Source: Desulfovibrio sp. UBA4079 (GTDB taxonomy: Bacteria; Desulfobacterota; Desulfovibrionia; Desulfovibrionales; Desulfovibrionaceae). Taken from it: 7,581 nt of DNA. Of the stretch, positions 1 through 4,814 are shown piece by piece. The stretch covers positions 9,720-17,300 of the forward strand of contig DFYP01000204.1 in assembly GCA_002382645.1 (NCBI GenBank), given 5' to 3'. The notes under the pieces were generated by a model that was not told where the DNA came from, ran no database searches, and worked only from the letters and a program-made list of their open reading frames with translations. The translations under genes and the position numbers were made by a program. Each line of letters begins with the position of its first letter. The stretch's first letter is position 1.

Positions 1-116
1 TTCAAAAAACGCGAGGGCCAGGCGCAAGAACAGCGCACGCCCGACGCGTATCCCCAATACGCGAGGGTTTGGACTTTTCGCGGCAACGCCGCGGATGGGG
101 AATTTTCAGCGCCCGC
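1..116. repeat. Palindromic repeat copy 1 (left end outside window; inner arms mismatched)
   Basis: This is a member of the family described for copy 2. It has the conserved core at 43-66, with GCGTAT (46-51), loop CCCCA and ATACGC (57-62), preceded by GAC and followed by GAG. It also has the conserved side segments: TTCAAAA near the left edge, AGGCGCAA at 20-27, and the GCAACGC..GCGGATGGGG..TTTTCA stretch at about 82-108. The outer A-run/T-run pairing (4-7 with 103-106) is present, but the window starts inside the outer left arm. Unlike the other copies, the arms next to the core do not pair: the left side (28-38) reads GAACAGCGCAC and the right side (68-79) reads TTTGGACTTTTC. The right half closely resembles the right half of copy 3. 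It may be a chimera of two family members. Confidence 0.75.
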
Positions 117-243
117 GCCGGGCCGTTCAAAAACCGCGAGGACAAGGCGCGAAAAAAACGCACGGCCGACGCGTATCCCCAATACGCGAGGATGTGCGTT
201 TTTTGAGGCAACGCAGCCATCGCGGGATTTTCAACGGCCCGGC
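117..243. repeat. Palindromic repeat copy 2 with nested perfect stems
   Basis: The element is bounded by a perfect 11-base inverted repeat, GCCGGGCCGTT (117-127) and AACGGCCCGGC (233-243). Inside that come a conserved C/C mismatch (128/232), an AAAA/TTTT pair (129-132/228-231), an inner perfect 11-bp stem AAAAAACGCAC (153-163) with GTGCGTTTTTT (194-204), and a central 6-bp stem GCGTAT (171-176) with ATACGC (182-187). The segments between stems (CCGCGAGGACAAGGCGC on the left, GGCAACGCAGC on the right) are conserved in the other copies although they do not pair well. The right end touches the stop codon (244-246) of the small minus-strand gene. It could act as a 3'-UTR hairpin or terminator for that gene, or be a miniature non-autonomous mobile element; no transposase is visible. 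Confidence 0.85.
153..204. terminator. Candidate bidirectional terminator hairpin inside repeat copy 2
   Basis: The stem AAAAAACGCAC/GTGCGTTTTTT encloses the core stem GCGTAT/ATACGC and ends in a T-run on either strand, so a transcript from either direction would form a hairpin followed by U residues. It lies about 40 bases beyond the stop codon of the minus-strand gene run. The A/T-runs are part of the stem, so termination efficiency is uncertain. Confidence 0.4.
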
Positions 244-543
244 CTAGAACAGGTTGCGCTTGAAAAACGCGGTGGACCCGTCCTTGGGCCGGGACGCGGG
301 GCTGCGCCAGGCGCTCATCTGGCCCTTGACGCACTTGTTGTAGCAGGCGTCATAGGCCGCCTGCTTCTTGAGCCGCTCCATCCAGGCCTTGTTGTCCTCG
401 ATGCCGCCGAAGCGCGGGAAGGGCGGACAGGAGGCGATGCACTCCTGCTCCTTGGCCTTCCAGGCCGAGGCGGCCAGGCCGGTGGCGGGCAGGGACAGGA
501 TCAGGACCAGGGCCAGGACCAGGGCGGGGCACAGGGTGTTCAT
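244..543 (-). CDS. Small exported protein with twin CX3C motifs, function unknown
   Basis: This 99-residue protein begins with a hydrophobic export signal (about residues 4-24). A signal-peptidase site is plausible near LPATGLAA/S, leaving about 75 mature residues. The mature part has two CX3C pairs, C35-x3-C39 and C67-x3-C71, separated by a charged, probably helical stretch (residues 49-66). Twin CX3C motifs on two helices are typical of disulfide-stapled helical hairpins, so a periplasmic or secreted helical hairpin with two disulfides is a reasonable inference. The tail is basic and ends in FKRNLF. Its ATG (541-543) overlaps the mtgA stop by four bases (ATGA), implying translational coupling at the end of the operon. 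I do not recognise a named family. The stop codon directly abuts repeat copy 2, so the C-terminus may have been set by that element. Confidence 0.8.
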   Translation of the reverse strand: MNTLCPALVLALVLILSLPATGLAASAWKAKEQECIASCPPFPRFGGIEDNKAWMERLKKQAAYDACYNKCVKGQMSAWRSPASRPKDGSTAFFKRNLF

Positions 544-1418
544 GGCTGCTCCTCTGCCGCCTTTTCGGACTCCTGGACCTCTTTCTTAACCCATTCCAGG
601 GCCTGGGCCACGGTTTCATCGGCCGCGTCCGCCCCCTTCGGGGCTTTTGCGGCAAGACCGTCCGCCTCCTGCCGCTCCTGAACAGGGGCCGCGCCCCCCT
701 GCGGTTCCGGCGCAGGGGCGATGGCCCCCCGGCGCGCCAGCCGGGACAGGACAATGGCCGTGCGCTTGCGCACGAACCCGGAGCTGCCCGCGGGATCGAA
801 GCGCACGGGATTGGGCAGGCTCACGGCCAGGCGCACGGCCTGCTCGGCGCCGAGGTTCCGGGCCGGGACCCCGAAGTGGGCCTGGGCCGCGGCCTCGGCC
901 CCGAAGACCCCGTCGCCCCACTCGACCACGTTGAGGTAGATCTCCAGGATGCGGCGCTTGGAGAGTTCGCGCTCCAGGCGCCAGGCCAGCACGGCCTCCT
1001 TGAGCTTGCGCATGGGGCTCTTGGCGGGCGAGAGCCAGAGGTTCTTGGCCAGCTGCTGGCTGATGGTGCTGCCGCCCGCGCGCACCCGGCCCTGCTCCAG
1101 GTTCTTTTCCAGGGCCTCGCGCATGGCCTCGAAGTCGAAGCCCTCGTGGGCCCAGAACTTGTCGTCCTCGGACACGAGCACGGCCTGGATCAGGGTCGGC
1201 GACATGGCCGAGAGCGGGACCCATTTCCAGCGCAGGGCCTTGTTGCGGCCCTGCTCGGCCCATTCCCGCTCGCGGTATTCCATGAACGCGGTCTTGCCCG
1301 GGTTCTTCTTGGCCAGGCCTTGCACGTCCGGCACCACGGCGTACCAGGCCGCCACCAGGAGCACGTAGGCCGCCACACCGGCCAGGACCTTCACCAGGAT
1401 GAGGAGTGCGCGTCGCAT
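540..1418 (-). CDS. mtgA: Monofunctional biosynthetic peptidoglycan transglycosylase
   Basis: This is a family 51 glycosyltransferase of 292 residues that polymerises lipid II into glycan strands at the outer face of the inner membrane. One N-terminal transmembrane segment (residues 4-28) anchors it. The family motifs appear in order: EDDKFWAHEGFD with catalytic Glu84 (residues 84-95), GGSTISQQLAKNL (115-127) with the second catalytic Glu position nearby in the family, the RKLKEAVLAWRLE segment (137-149), and KRRILEIYLNVVEWG (154-168). There is no transpeptidase domain. The C-terminus carries about 60 extra Ala/Pro/Glu-rich residues (from about 234) beyond the usual domain. The ATG at 1418 is chosen over an upstream GTG at 1472 because AAGGGG lies five bases before it and no purine-rich site precedes the GTG. 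In the 75-base gap to cheD there is a small GGGC-type hairpin (1454-1466) that could be a weak attenuator. Confidence 0.95.
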   Translation of the reverse strand: MRRALLILVKVLAGVAAYVLLVAAWYAVVPDVQGLAKKNPGKTAFMEYREREWAEQGRNKALRWKWVPLSAMSPTLIQAVLVSEDDKFWAHEGFDFEAMREALEKNLEQGRVRAGGSTISQQLAKNLWLSPAKSPMRKLKEAVLAWRLERELSKRRILEIYLNVVEWGDGVFGAEAAAQAHFGVPARNLGAEQAVRLAVSLPNPVRFDPAGSSGFVRKRTAIVLSRLARRGAIAPAPEPQGGAAPVQERQEADGLAAKAPKGADAADETVAQALEWVKKEVQESEKAAEEQP

Positions 1419-1423
1419 GAGGG

Positions 1424-1429
1424 CCCCTT
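1424..1429 (-). promoter_or_regulatory. Ribosome binding site that fixes the mtgA start
   Basis: On the minus strand this reads AAGGGG, five bases before the ATG at 1418. The alternative in-frame GTG at 1472 has pyrimidine-rich sequence upstream, so this site decides in favour of the shorter protein. Confidence 0.6.
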
Positions 1430-1493
1430 GGCACAGCCGGGCGGCGCTTGGCAAGGGCTTCGCCCTGTTCACGGAAAGGCGGGGAGGGTCCTG

Positions 1494-2018
1494 CTACGAA
1501 AGTCCCGAAGGGCCCATGCCGCGCACCGGGGTCTCGGACAGGGTCTTCATGAAGACCTCGCCCGTGGCGGGCAGGAACACGAGCTTGCGGCCCCGGGTGC
1601 CGCCCACGTTGGAGGCGATGACCCGCAGGCCGTGCAGGGCCAGGGTGGAGAAGGCCGCGCGCACGTTCTTCTGGCCGATGCCGAACTCGCCCTGGACCAG
1701 GGAGTTGGCCCCGCCGAAGACCTTGATCTCCAGGCTGCCCAGGGGCACGCGGGCCCGGATCAGGGCCGCCAGCAGGGTCTCGATGGCCGTGTCCACGAAG
1801 CGGAAGGGCGTGTCGTGGGCCTCCTTGCGGGCGTATTCCGCCCGGCTGGGCAGGAGCGCGTGGAAGGTGGCGCCCAGGCCCTGGCCGGGCAGGTGGAAGG
1901 TCACGGCCACGCAGGACCCCAGGAGCACGTGCACCCGGGCCGGACCCTCGAAGATCCGGCCCTCGCCGATGCCCAGATGGGTCACCGGCGGGCCGTCCGG
2001 GGAAAGCAGCGGGTTCAT
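1494..2018 (-). CDS. cheD: Chemoreceptor glutamine deamidase CheD
   Basis: CheD hydrolyses the side-chain amide of specific glutamines on chemoreceptors, tuning kinase activation and adaptation in the cytoplasm. The 174-residue length is typical. The catalytic cysteine is C36 in LLGSCVAV and the catalytic histidine is H53 in ATFHALLPS; their 17-residue spacing matches that of characterised CheD (C27/H44 in Thermotoga). Further signatures are KVFGGAN (99-105), IGQKNV (113-118) and the GGTRGRKLVFLPATGEV stretch near the C-terminus. At the position of the conserved threonine six residues before the cysteine there is H30, which is unusual and may affect activity. The start ATG overlaps the stop of the receiver gene by four bases, so the two are translationally coupled. 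No CheC, CheA or receptor gene is in the window. Confidence 0.95.
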   Translation of the reverse strand: MNPLLSPDGPPVTHLGIGEGRIFEGPARVHVLLGSCVAVTFHLPGQGLGATFHALLPSRAEYARKEAHDTPFRFVDTAIETLLAALIRARVPLGSLEIKVFGGANSLVQGEFGIGQKNVRAAFSTLALHGLRVIASNVGGTRGRKLVFLPATGEVFMKTLSETPVRGMGPSGLS

Positions 2019-2431
2019 TCCTCGGCGTCCAGGAGGTTGGCGGGCAGGTCCAGGTTGGCCAGGGCCCGGCGCAGGGTGGCCAGGTCCACGGGCTTGGTCA
2101 GGTAGCCGTCGGCCCCGGCCCCGTACTGGGAGTCCATCTGGTGCTCGGCGTCGTCCAGGCAGGAGAGCATGAGCACCCGGCAGGGCTCGGCCCCGGCCGC
2201 GGCCTCCAGGGCCCGGATCCGGCGCACGGCCTCGATGCCGTCCACCCCGGGCATCATGATGTCCATGACCACGGCGGCGAACGGACGGCCCTGGTCCAGG
2301 GCCTGCCGGAACAGGGTCACGGCCTCGGCCCCGTCCCGGGCCTCGGCGGTCTCGCCGACCCCGGCAAGGGCCTTGGACAGAAAGCGCAGGGACACGGGCT
2401 CGTCGTCCACCAGCAGCAGGCGTTGCATCAT
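2015..2431 (-). CDS. Stand-alone CheY-like response-regulator receiver
   Basis: This 138-residue protein is a single receiver domain with no output domain. Visible landmarks are the acidic pair D9/D10 in LLLVDDE, the phospho-accepting D57 in VVMDIMMPGVDG, S90 at the conserved Thr/Ser switch position, Y110 at the conserved aromatic position, and K113-P114. It should therefore be phosphorylated by a partner kinase and act by protein contact. Its stop overlaps the cheD start (ATGA), which suggests a role in chemotaxis adaptation or signalling, but single-domain receivers also serve other pathways, so I do not assign cheY. The start is ambiguous: two ATGs are adjacent (2431 and 2428), and the AGGGGAGG site lies one base from the first and four from the second, so initiation at 2428 is quite possible. 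Confidence 0.92.
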   Translation of the reverse strand: MMQRLLLVDDEPVSLRFLSKALAGVGETAEARDGAEAVTLFRQALDQGRPFAAVVMDIMMPGVDGIEAVRRIRALEAAAGAEPCRVLMLSCLDDAEHQMDSQYGAGADGYLTKPVDLATLRRALANLDLPANLLDAEE

Positions 2432-2432
2432 G

Positions 2433-2440
2433 CCTCCCCT
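2433..2440 (-). promoter_or_regulatory. Strong ribosome binding site before tandem ATGs of the receiver gene
   Basis: On the minus strand this reads AGGGGAGG, then C, then ATGATG. Spacing to the first ATG is one base and to the second four bases, so the second ATG is the better placed of the two. Confidence 0.65.
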
Positions 2441-2446
2441 TTTCTC

Positions 2447-2475
2447 AGGCTAGCCCATCCCCGGGTCCCAGGCAA
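2447..2475 (-). promoter_or_regulatory. Candidate sigma70-type promoter for the receiver-cheD-mtgA run
   Basis: On the minus strand TTGCCT (2475-2470) and TAGCCT (2452-2447) are separated by 17 bases. The -35 hexamer lies in the left arm of the inverted repeat 2464-2547. The expected start would fall around 2440, at the 5' edge of the ribosome binding site, which is very close; this weakens the call. Confidence 0.25.
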
Positions 2476-2547
2476 CCGCTCCGGCGCGGAAGGGCCCGGA
2501 AGGCCTTGCGGTTTTGAAAGCCGGACCGGGCCGGTTGCCTGGGGACC
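2464..2547. repeat. Large inverted repeat between divergent transcription units
   Basis: The left arm GGTCCCAGGCAACCG (2464-2478) is the exact complement of the right arm CGGTTGCCTGGGGACC (2532-2547), apart from one extra G. A further TCCGGC/GCCGGA pair (2480-2485/2520-2525) lies inside, so about 84 bases can form one imperfect hairpin. Each arm carries a TTGCCT hexamer pointing outward. It is more likely an operator pair or cruciform-prone divergent control region than a terminator, because it lies upstream of both genes. Confidence 0.7.
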
Positions 2548-2563
2548 GCGCATGGTTTATGCC
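2535..2563 (+). promoter_or_regulatory. Candidate sigma70-type promoter for the lipoprotein-M23 pair
   Basis: TTGCCT (2535-2540) and TATGCC (2558-2563) are separated by 17 bases, giving a predicted transcript start near 2570, about 19 bases before the ATG at 2589. The -35 hexamer is inside the right arm of the inverted repeat. The match to consensus is only partial. Confidence 0.35.
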
Positions 2564-2588
2564 AGGGGCTCGCACCGCGGAGGAAGAC

Positions 2589-3302
2589 ATGCGTCATTGG
2601 CTCATTTTCGTCCTGCTTCTGGCCCTGCTCCAGGGCTGCGCCCTGTTCCATCAGAGCGAGTCCCGGATGGAGGCGCAATACGGCAAGAAAAAGGAAACCA
2701 AGGATGCGGCCCCGAAATGGGACCCCACCCGCGACCAGGGCGAGCACTACACCCCGCTCTCGGGCCCGTACCGGGTCAAGGACATCTCCGAACTCTCGCC
2801 CCTGCCGGGCAAGACCTTTTTCGTCAAGGTCCGCGACTGGACCCGCGGCCCCGAGGACCTCATGCCCACGGACTCCGGGGTGGTCTACCTGGAGCAGCAG
2901 TCCGTGAAGGCCCTGGAGACCGAGGGCTACGTGCACGTGACCACGGGCCAGGCCGACTACGCCGTGGAGCTGCACGTGCTCTGCGCCGATTCCGCGGCCG
3001 CCGCGCCCAAGGACGGCAAGGAGAACCCCCTGGCCCTGCCGGACTCCTTTGACCAGAACTTCCCCTTCCCCTGGAGCAAGGAATACCACGTGTTCGGCGC
3101 CGACCCCACGGCGGCCCCGGGCTGCTGCAAGGCCCTGGTGCTCCTGGCCGTGCACGTGCCCACCGAGGACAAGAAGAGCCGGGACATCTACGTCCACCGC
3201 TTCAGCGTGGGCAACTGCCGCAACGAACTCTCCTGCCCGCTCTCGGCCTGCGGCTACGCCGCGGGCAAGGCCGTGGCCGAGGAACTGGGCCGGATCTTCT
3301 GA
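2589..3302 (+). CDS. Cysteine-rich lipoprotein of unknown function
   Basis: This 237-residue protein has a lipoprotein signal: MRH, a hydrophobic stretch (residues 4-14) and lipobox LQGC with C17 as the lipidated cysteine. A charged linker (20-60) follows, then a globular region. The globular part contains an alternating hydrophobic strand-type segment with ADYAVELHVLCAD (122-134), aromatic-rich FPFPWSKEYHVFG (158-170) and a C-terminal helix ending at F237. Besides C17 it has six cysteines (132, 179, 180, 210, 216, 221), an unusual number that suggests disulfides in the periplasm. The arrangement loosely recalls DUF4136-type lipoproteins, but I cannot identify a domain. GGAGGAAG precedes this ATG at good spacing, whereas the upstream in-frame ATG at 2514 lies inside the inverted repeat. 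The M23 gene follows 16 bases later, so envelope co-function is likely. Confidence 0.85.
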   Translation: MRHWLIFVLLLALLQGCALFHQSESRMEAQYGKKKETKDAAPKWDPTRDQGEHYTPLSGPYRVKDISELSPLPGKTFFVKVRDWTRGPEDLMPTDSGVVYLEQQSVKALETEGYVHVTTGQADYAVELHVLCADSAAAAPKDGKENPLALPDSFDQNFPFPWSKEYHVFGADPTAAPGCCKALVLLAVHVPTEDKKSRDIYVHRFSVGNCRNELSCPLSACGYAAGKAVAEELGRIF

Positions 3303-3318
3303 TCCCCCGGGGGCCGGC

Positions 3319-4218
3319 ATGGGCAAAGAGTTCCGCATCGTCTGCCTGGACGACGCCGGCCGACGCCTGTTCGGCCTGAACCTGTCCCGGCGCGGACTCT
3401 CCGCCGTGACCCTGGCCGGGGCCCTGCTCCTGGCCTCGCTGGCCGTGCTCCTGCCCCTGAGCCTGGCCCGGCAGCACGAGGTGAACTCCCTGGCCCAGAA
3501 CCGCCGGGACATCTCGGACCAGCGCAAGCGCATCTACGCGGCCTCCTACCAGCTCAAGTCCCTGGAGAACGGCTTCTCGGACATCGCCGAGTTCGACGCC
3601 AAGCTCCGGGTCATGCTCTCCCTGGAGGAGCGGCCCGAGATCCTGCCCATGGCCCAGGGCGGGCCGGTTTCCGGGCCGTACCGCAACCCGTTCCAGATCC
3701 TCTACACCCACACGCTCATCCGGGACATGCGCGAGCGCCTCGACTCCCTGGAGATCTCCATGCTCCTGGAGGAGGCGGCCCAGCAGGACCTGTTCCACGC
3801 GGCCGCGGCCCAGCAGGAGCGGCTGGCGCGCATCCCGGTGATCTGGCCCACGCGGGGCCGGTTCACCTCGCGCTTCGGCTACCGCATCGGCCCGTTCACC
3901 AACAAGACCCGCTTCCACAAGGGCATCGACATCACCGCGGCCACGGGCACGCCGGTGAAGGCCACGGCCCAGGGCCGGGTGGTCCTGGCCGAGTGGTTCT
4001 CGACCTACGGCATGTGCGTGGACATCGACCACGGCGACGGCATCCACACGCGCTACGGCCACCTCTCCAAGATCACGGTGCACCCGGGCCAGATGGTCTA
4101 TCGCGGCGACGTGGTCGGGCTGGTGGGCAGCACGGGCCGCAGCGTGGCCCCGCACCTGCACTACGAGGTGCACCTGGGCAACAACCCGGTGAATCCGCTC
4201 AACTACATTTTGAGATAA
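3319..4218 (+). CDS. Membrane-anchored M23 family peptidoglycan peptidase (LytM domain)
   Basis: The 299-residue protein has a short cytoplasmic N-terminus, one transmembrane segment (about 28-50), a probable coiled-coil or helical periplasmic region (51-165) and a C-terminal LytM domain (about 178-295). The zinc site is complete: H200 and D204 in FHKGID, and H281 in HLHYEV (279-284), with H248 in YGHLS as the further catalytic histidine. It is therefore expected to be an active zinc endopeptidase cutting peptide cross-links in peptidoglycan, rather than a degenerate amidase activator. The start MGKEF fits the family; the reading frame is open far upstream but that part is only the shadow of the lipoprotein gene. 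The spacer before the ATG contains CCCCCGGGGG, a self-complementary stretch that could hide the ribosome binding site and couple translation to the lipoprotein gene. Confidence 0.93.
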   Translation: MGKEFRIVCLDDAGRRLFGLNLSRRGLSAVTLAGALLLASLAVLLPLSLARQHEVNSLAQNRRDISDQRKRIYAASYQLKSLENGFSDIAEFDAKLRVMLSLEERPEILPMAQGGPVSGPYRNPFQILYTHTLIRDMRERLDSLEISMLLEEAAQQDLFHAAAAQQERLARIPVIWPTRGRFTSRFGYRIGPFTNKTRFHKGIDITAATGTPVKATAQGRVVLAEWFSTYGMCVDIDHGDGIHTRYGHLSKITVHPGQMVYRGDVVGLVGSTGRSVAPHLHYEVHLGNNPVNPLNYILR

Positions 4219-4420
4219 ACGCCGGGCGCTCCGCGAACATGGGGGGCGTCCACTCAAGTGCCCCGCTCCGCGGGCAAGGGCCTGCGGCTCCCGGCGCACG
4301 GGCCCAGTCCCCGATCCTGGCGCGGGTCGCAGCCAGCCCAGGTGGACATGGCCCGTGCCCTGGTCGCGGCACACATTTCGCGTCCGCCTTTCATGGGGGA
4401 AGGGACGCGGGCGGGGGAGA

Positions 4421-4458
4421 GAACCAGGAGAAAAACGAGCGGGGTGTTTCCCTGGTTC
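4421..4458. repeat. Inverted repeat hairpin, about 15 bp
   Basis: GAACCAGG (4421-4428) pairs with CCTGGTTC (4451-4458). After one unpaired A, GAAAAAC (4430-4436) pairs with GTGTTTC (4444-4450) at six of seven positions, leaving a 7-base loop GAGCGGG. There is no T-run directly after the stem on either strand, so it is not a standard intrinsic terminator. It shares no conserved segments with the palindromic family further right. Confidence 0.55.
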
Positions 4459-4472
4459 CCGCCGCGCCGCCG

Positions 4473-4529
4473 CCCCTCTTCCTGCCAACCCTCTTCCTGC
4501 CGCCCTCTTTCGCCGCCCCTTTTCCGCCC
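4473..4529 (+). repeat. Degenerate C/T-rich tandem repeat (13-16 base units)
   Basis: Four successive units start with CCC(C)TCTTCCTGCC-type sequence: 4473-4488, 4489-4502, 4503-4515 and 4516-4529, becoming less alike to the right. The plus strand here is rich in C and poor in G, the base composition favoured for Rho loading, so it may help end transcription of the M23 gene. That role is inferred from composition and position only. Confidence 0.5.
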
Positions 4530-4541
4530 GCCCCGCCCCCA

Positions 4542-4665
4542 GCCGGGCGGTCAAAAACCCCGGCCGCAAGGCGCAAAAAAAGTCCAAGCCCGACGCGTAT
4601 CCAGACATACGCGAGGGGTTGGACTTTTTGCCGCAACGCAGCGGATGGGGAATTTTCACCGCCCG
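4542..4665. repeat. Palindromic repeat copy 3 with nested stems
   Basis: The outer arms CGGGCGGT (4544-4551) and ACCGCCCG (4658-4665) pair perfectly. The C/C mismatch (4552/4657) and AAAA/TTTT pair (4553-4556/4653-4656) are conserved. The inner stem AAAAAGTCCAA (4577-4587) pairs with TTGGACTTTTT (4619-4629), and the core GCGTAT/ATACGC (4595-4600/4607-4612) has loop CCAGAC. The arms differ from copies 2 and 4 in sequence but pair within this copy. The left terminus GCCGGGCGGT (4542-4551) also matches, as a perfect 10-base inverted repeat, ACCGCCCGGC at the far end of the array (4805-4814). Confidence 0.85.
4577..4629. terminator. Candidate bidirectional terminator in repeat copy 3
   Basis: An 11-bp stem AAAAAGTCCAA/TTGGACTTTTT, extended inward by a CCC/GGG pair and the core stem, gives a hairpin with a T-run on both strands. 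It lies between two convergent genes (M23 ending at 4218 and the FapA-like gene ending at 4815), exactly where a shared terminator would be useful. Confidence 0.45.
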
Positions 4666-4676
4666 CCCCTCCCCCA

Positions 4677-4814
4677 GGCAGGCGCTCAAAAGCGACAGCC
4701 GCCAGGCGCAAGCAAAGGGCAGGCCCGACGCGTATCCAGACATACGCGAGGGTCTGCCCCTTTGCGCAGCAACGCAGCGGATGGAAGCTTTTCAGCGCCT
4801 GCCCACCGCCCGGC
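4677..4814. repeat. Palindromic repeat copy 4 and array right end
   Basis: GGCAGGCGCT (4677-4686) pairs perfectly with AGCGCCTGCC (4794-4803). After the conserved C/C mismatch (4687/4793), AAAAGC (4688-4693) pairs with GCTTTT (4787-4792), giving 16 paired bases in the outer stem. The inner arms GCAAAGGGCAG (4712-4722) and CTGCCCCTTTGC (4754-4765) pair with one bulged C. The core is GCGTAT/ATACGC (4730-4735/4742-4747) with loop CCAGAC, as in copy 3. The conserved segments CCAGGCGCAA and GCAACGCAGCGGATGG are present. The last bases ACCGCCCGGC (4805-4814) close the array against the left end of copy 3 and directly abut the stop codon at 4815-4817. Confidence 0.85.

Larger units (their letters stand above)
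4219..4541. other. Gene-free region between convergent M23 and fapA-like genes
   Basis: I see no supported gene here. Open frames exist on both strands but they run through the neighbouring repeat and into real genes, with no ribosome binding site or recognisable domain. The region holds a hairpin (4421-4458) and a C-rich degenerate tandem tract (4473-4529). No clear intrinsic terminator directly follows the M23 stop; a weak ACGCC/GGCGT pair (4219-4223/4245-4249) has no T-run. Confidence 0.6.

Noticed and set aside
117..243. Classic insertion sequence with target duplication
   Set aside because: Terminal inverted repeats exist but no transposase frame is inside and no flanking direct duplication is visible, so only a MITE-like origin remains as one option.
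2..334. 110-codon open frame across the left repeats
   Set aside because: Its translation follows the repeat units and then the antisense of the small exported gene; similar peptide phrases recur at the right-hand repeats only because the DNA is repeated.
1424..1445. TTGGCAC motif resembling a sigma54 -24 element
   Set aside because: It points away from mtgA and lacks a TTGC -12 element at the required spacing.
876..2105. 409-codon open frame on the plus strand
   Set aside because: It is antisense to mtgA and cheD, both of which show catalytic motifs; no domain is seen in the plus-strand translation.
3202..4743. 513-codon open frame on the minus strand
   Set aside because: It runs antisense through the M23 gene and the repeat array; its composition is that of a high-GC antisense shadow and no domain is recognisable, whereas the plus-strand M23 protein has a complete active site.
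4542..4814. Possible integron attC sites or CRISPR array
   Set aside because: The units are palindromic with variable arms, as attC sites are, but there are no paired GTTRRRY/RYYYAAC core sites, no integrase and no cassette order. Only two units per site, with no regular spacers, rules out CRISPR.
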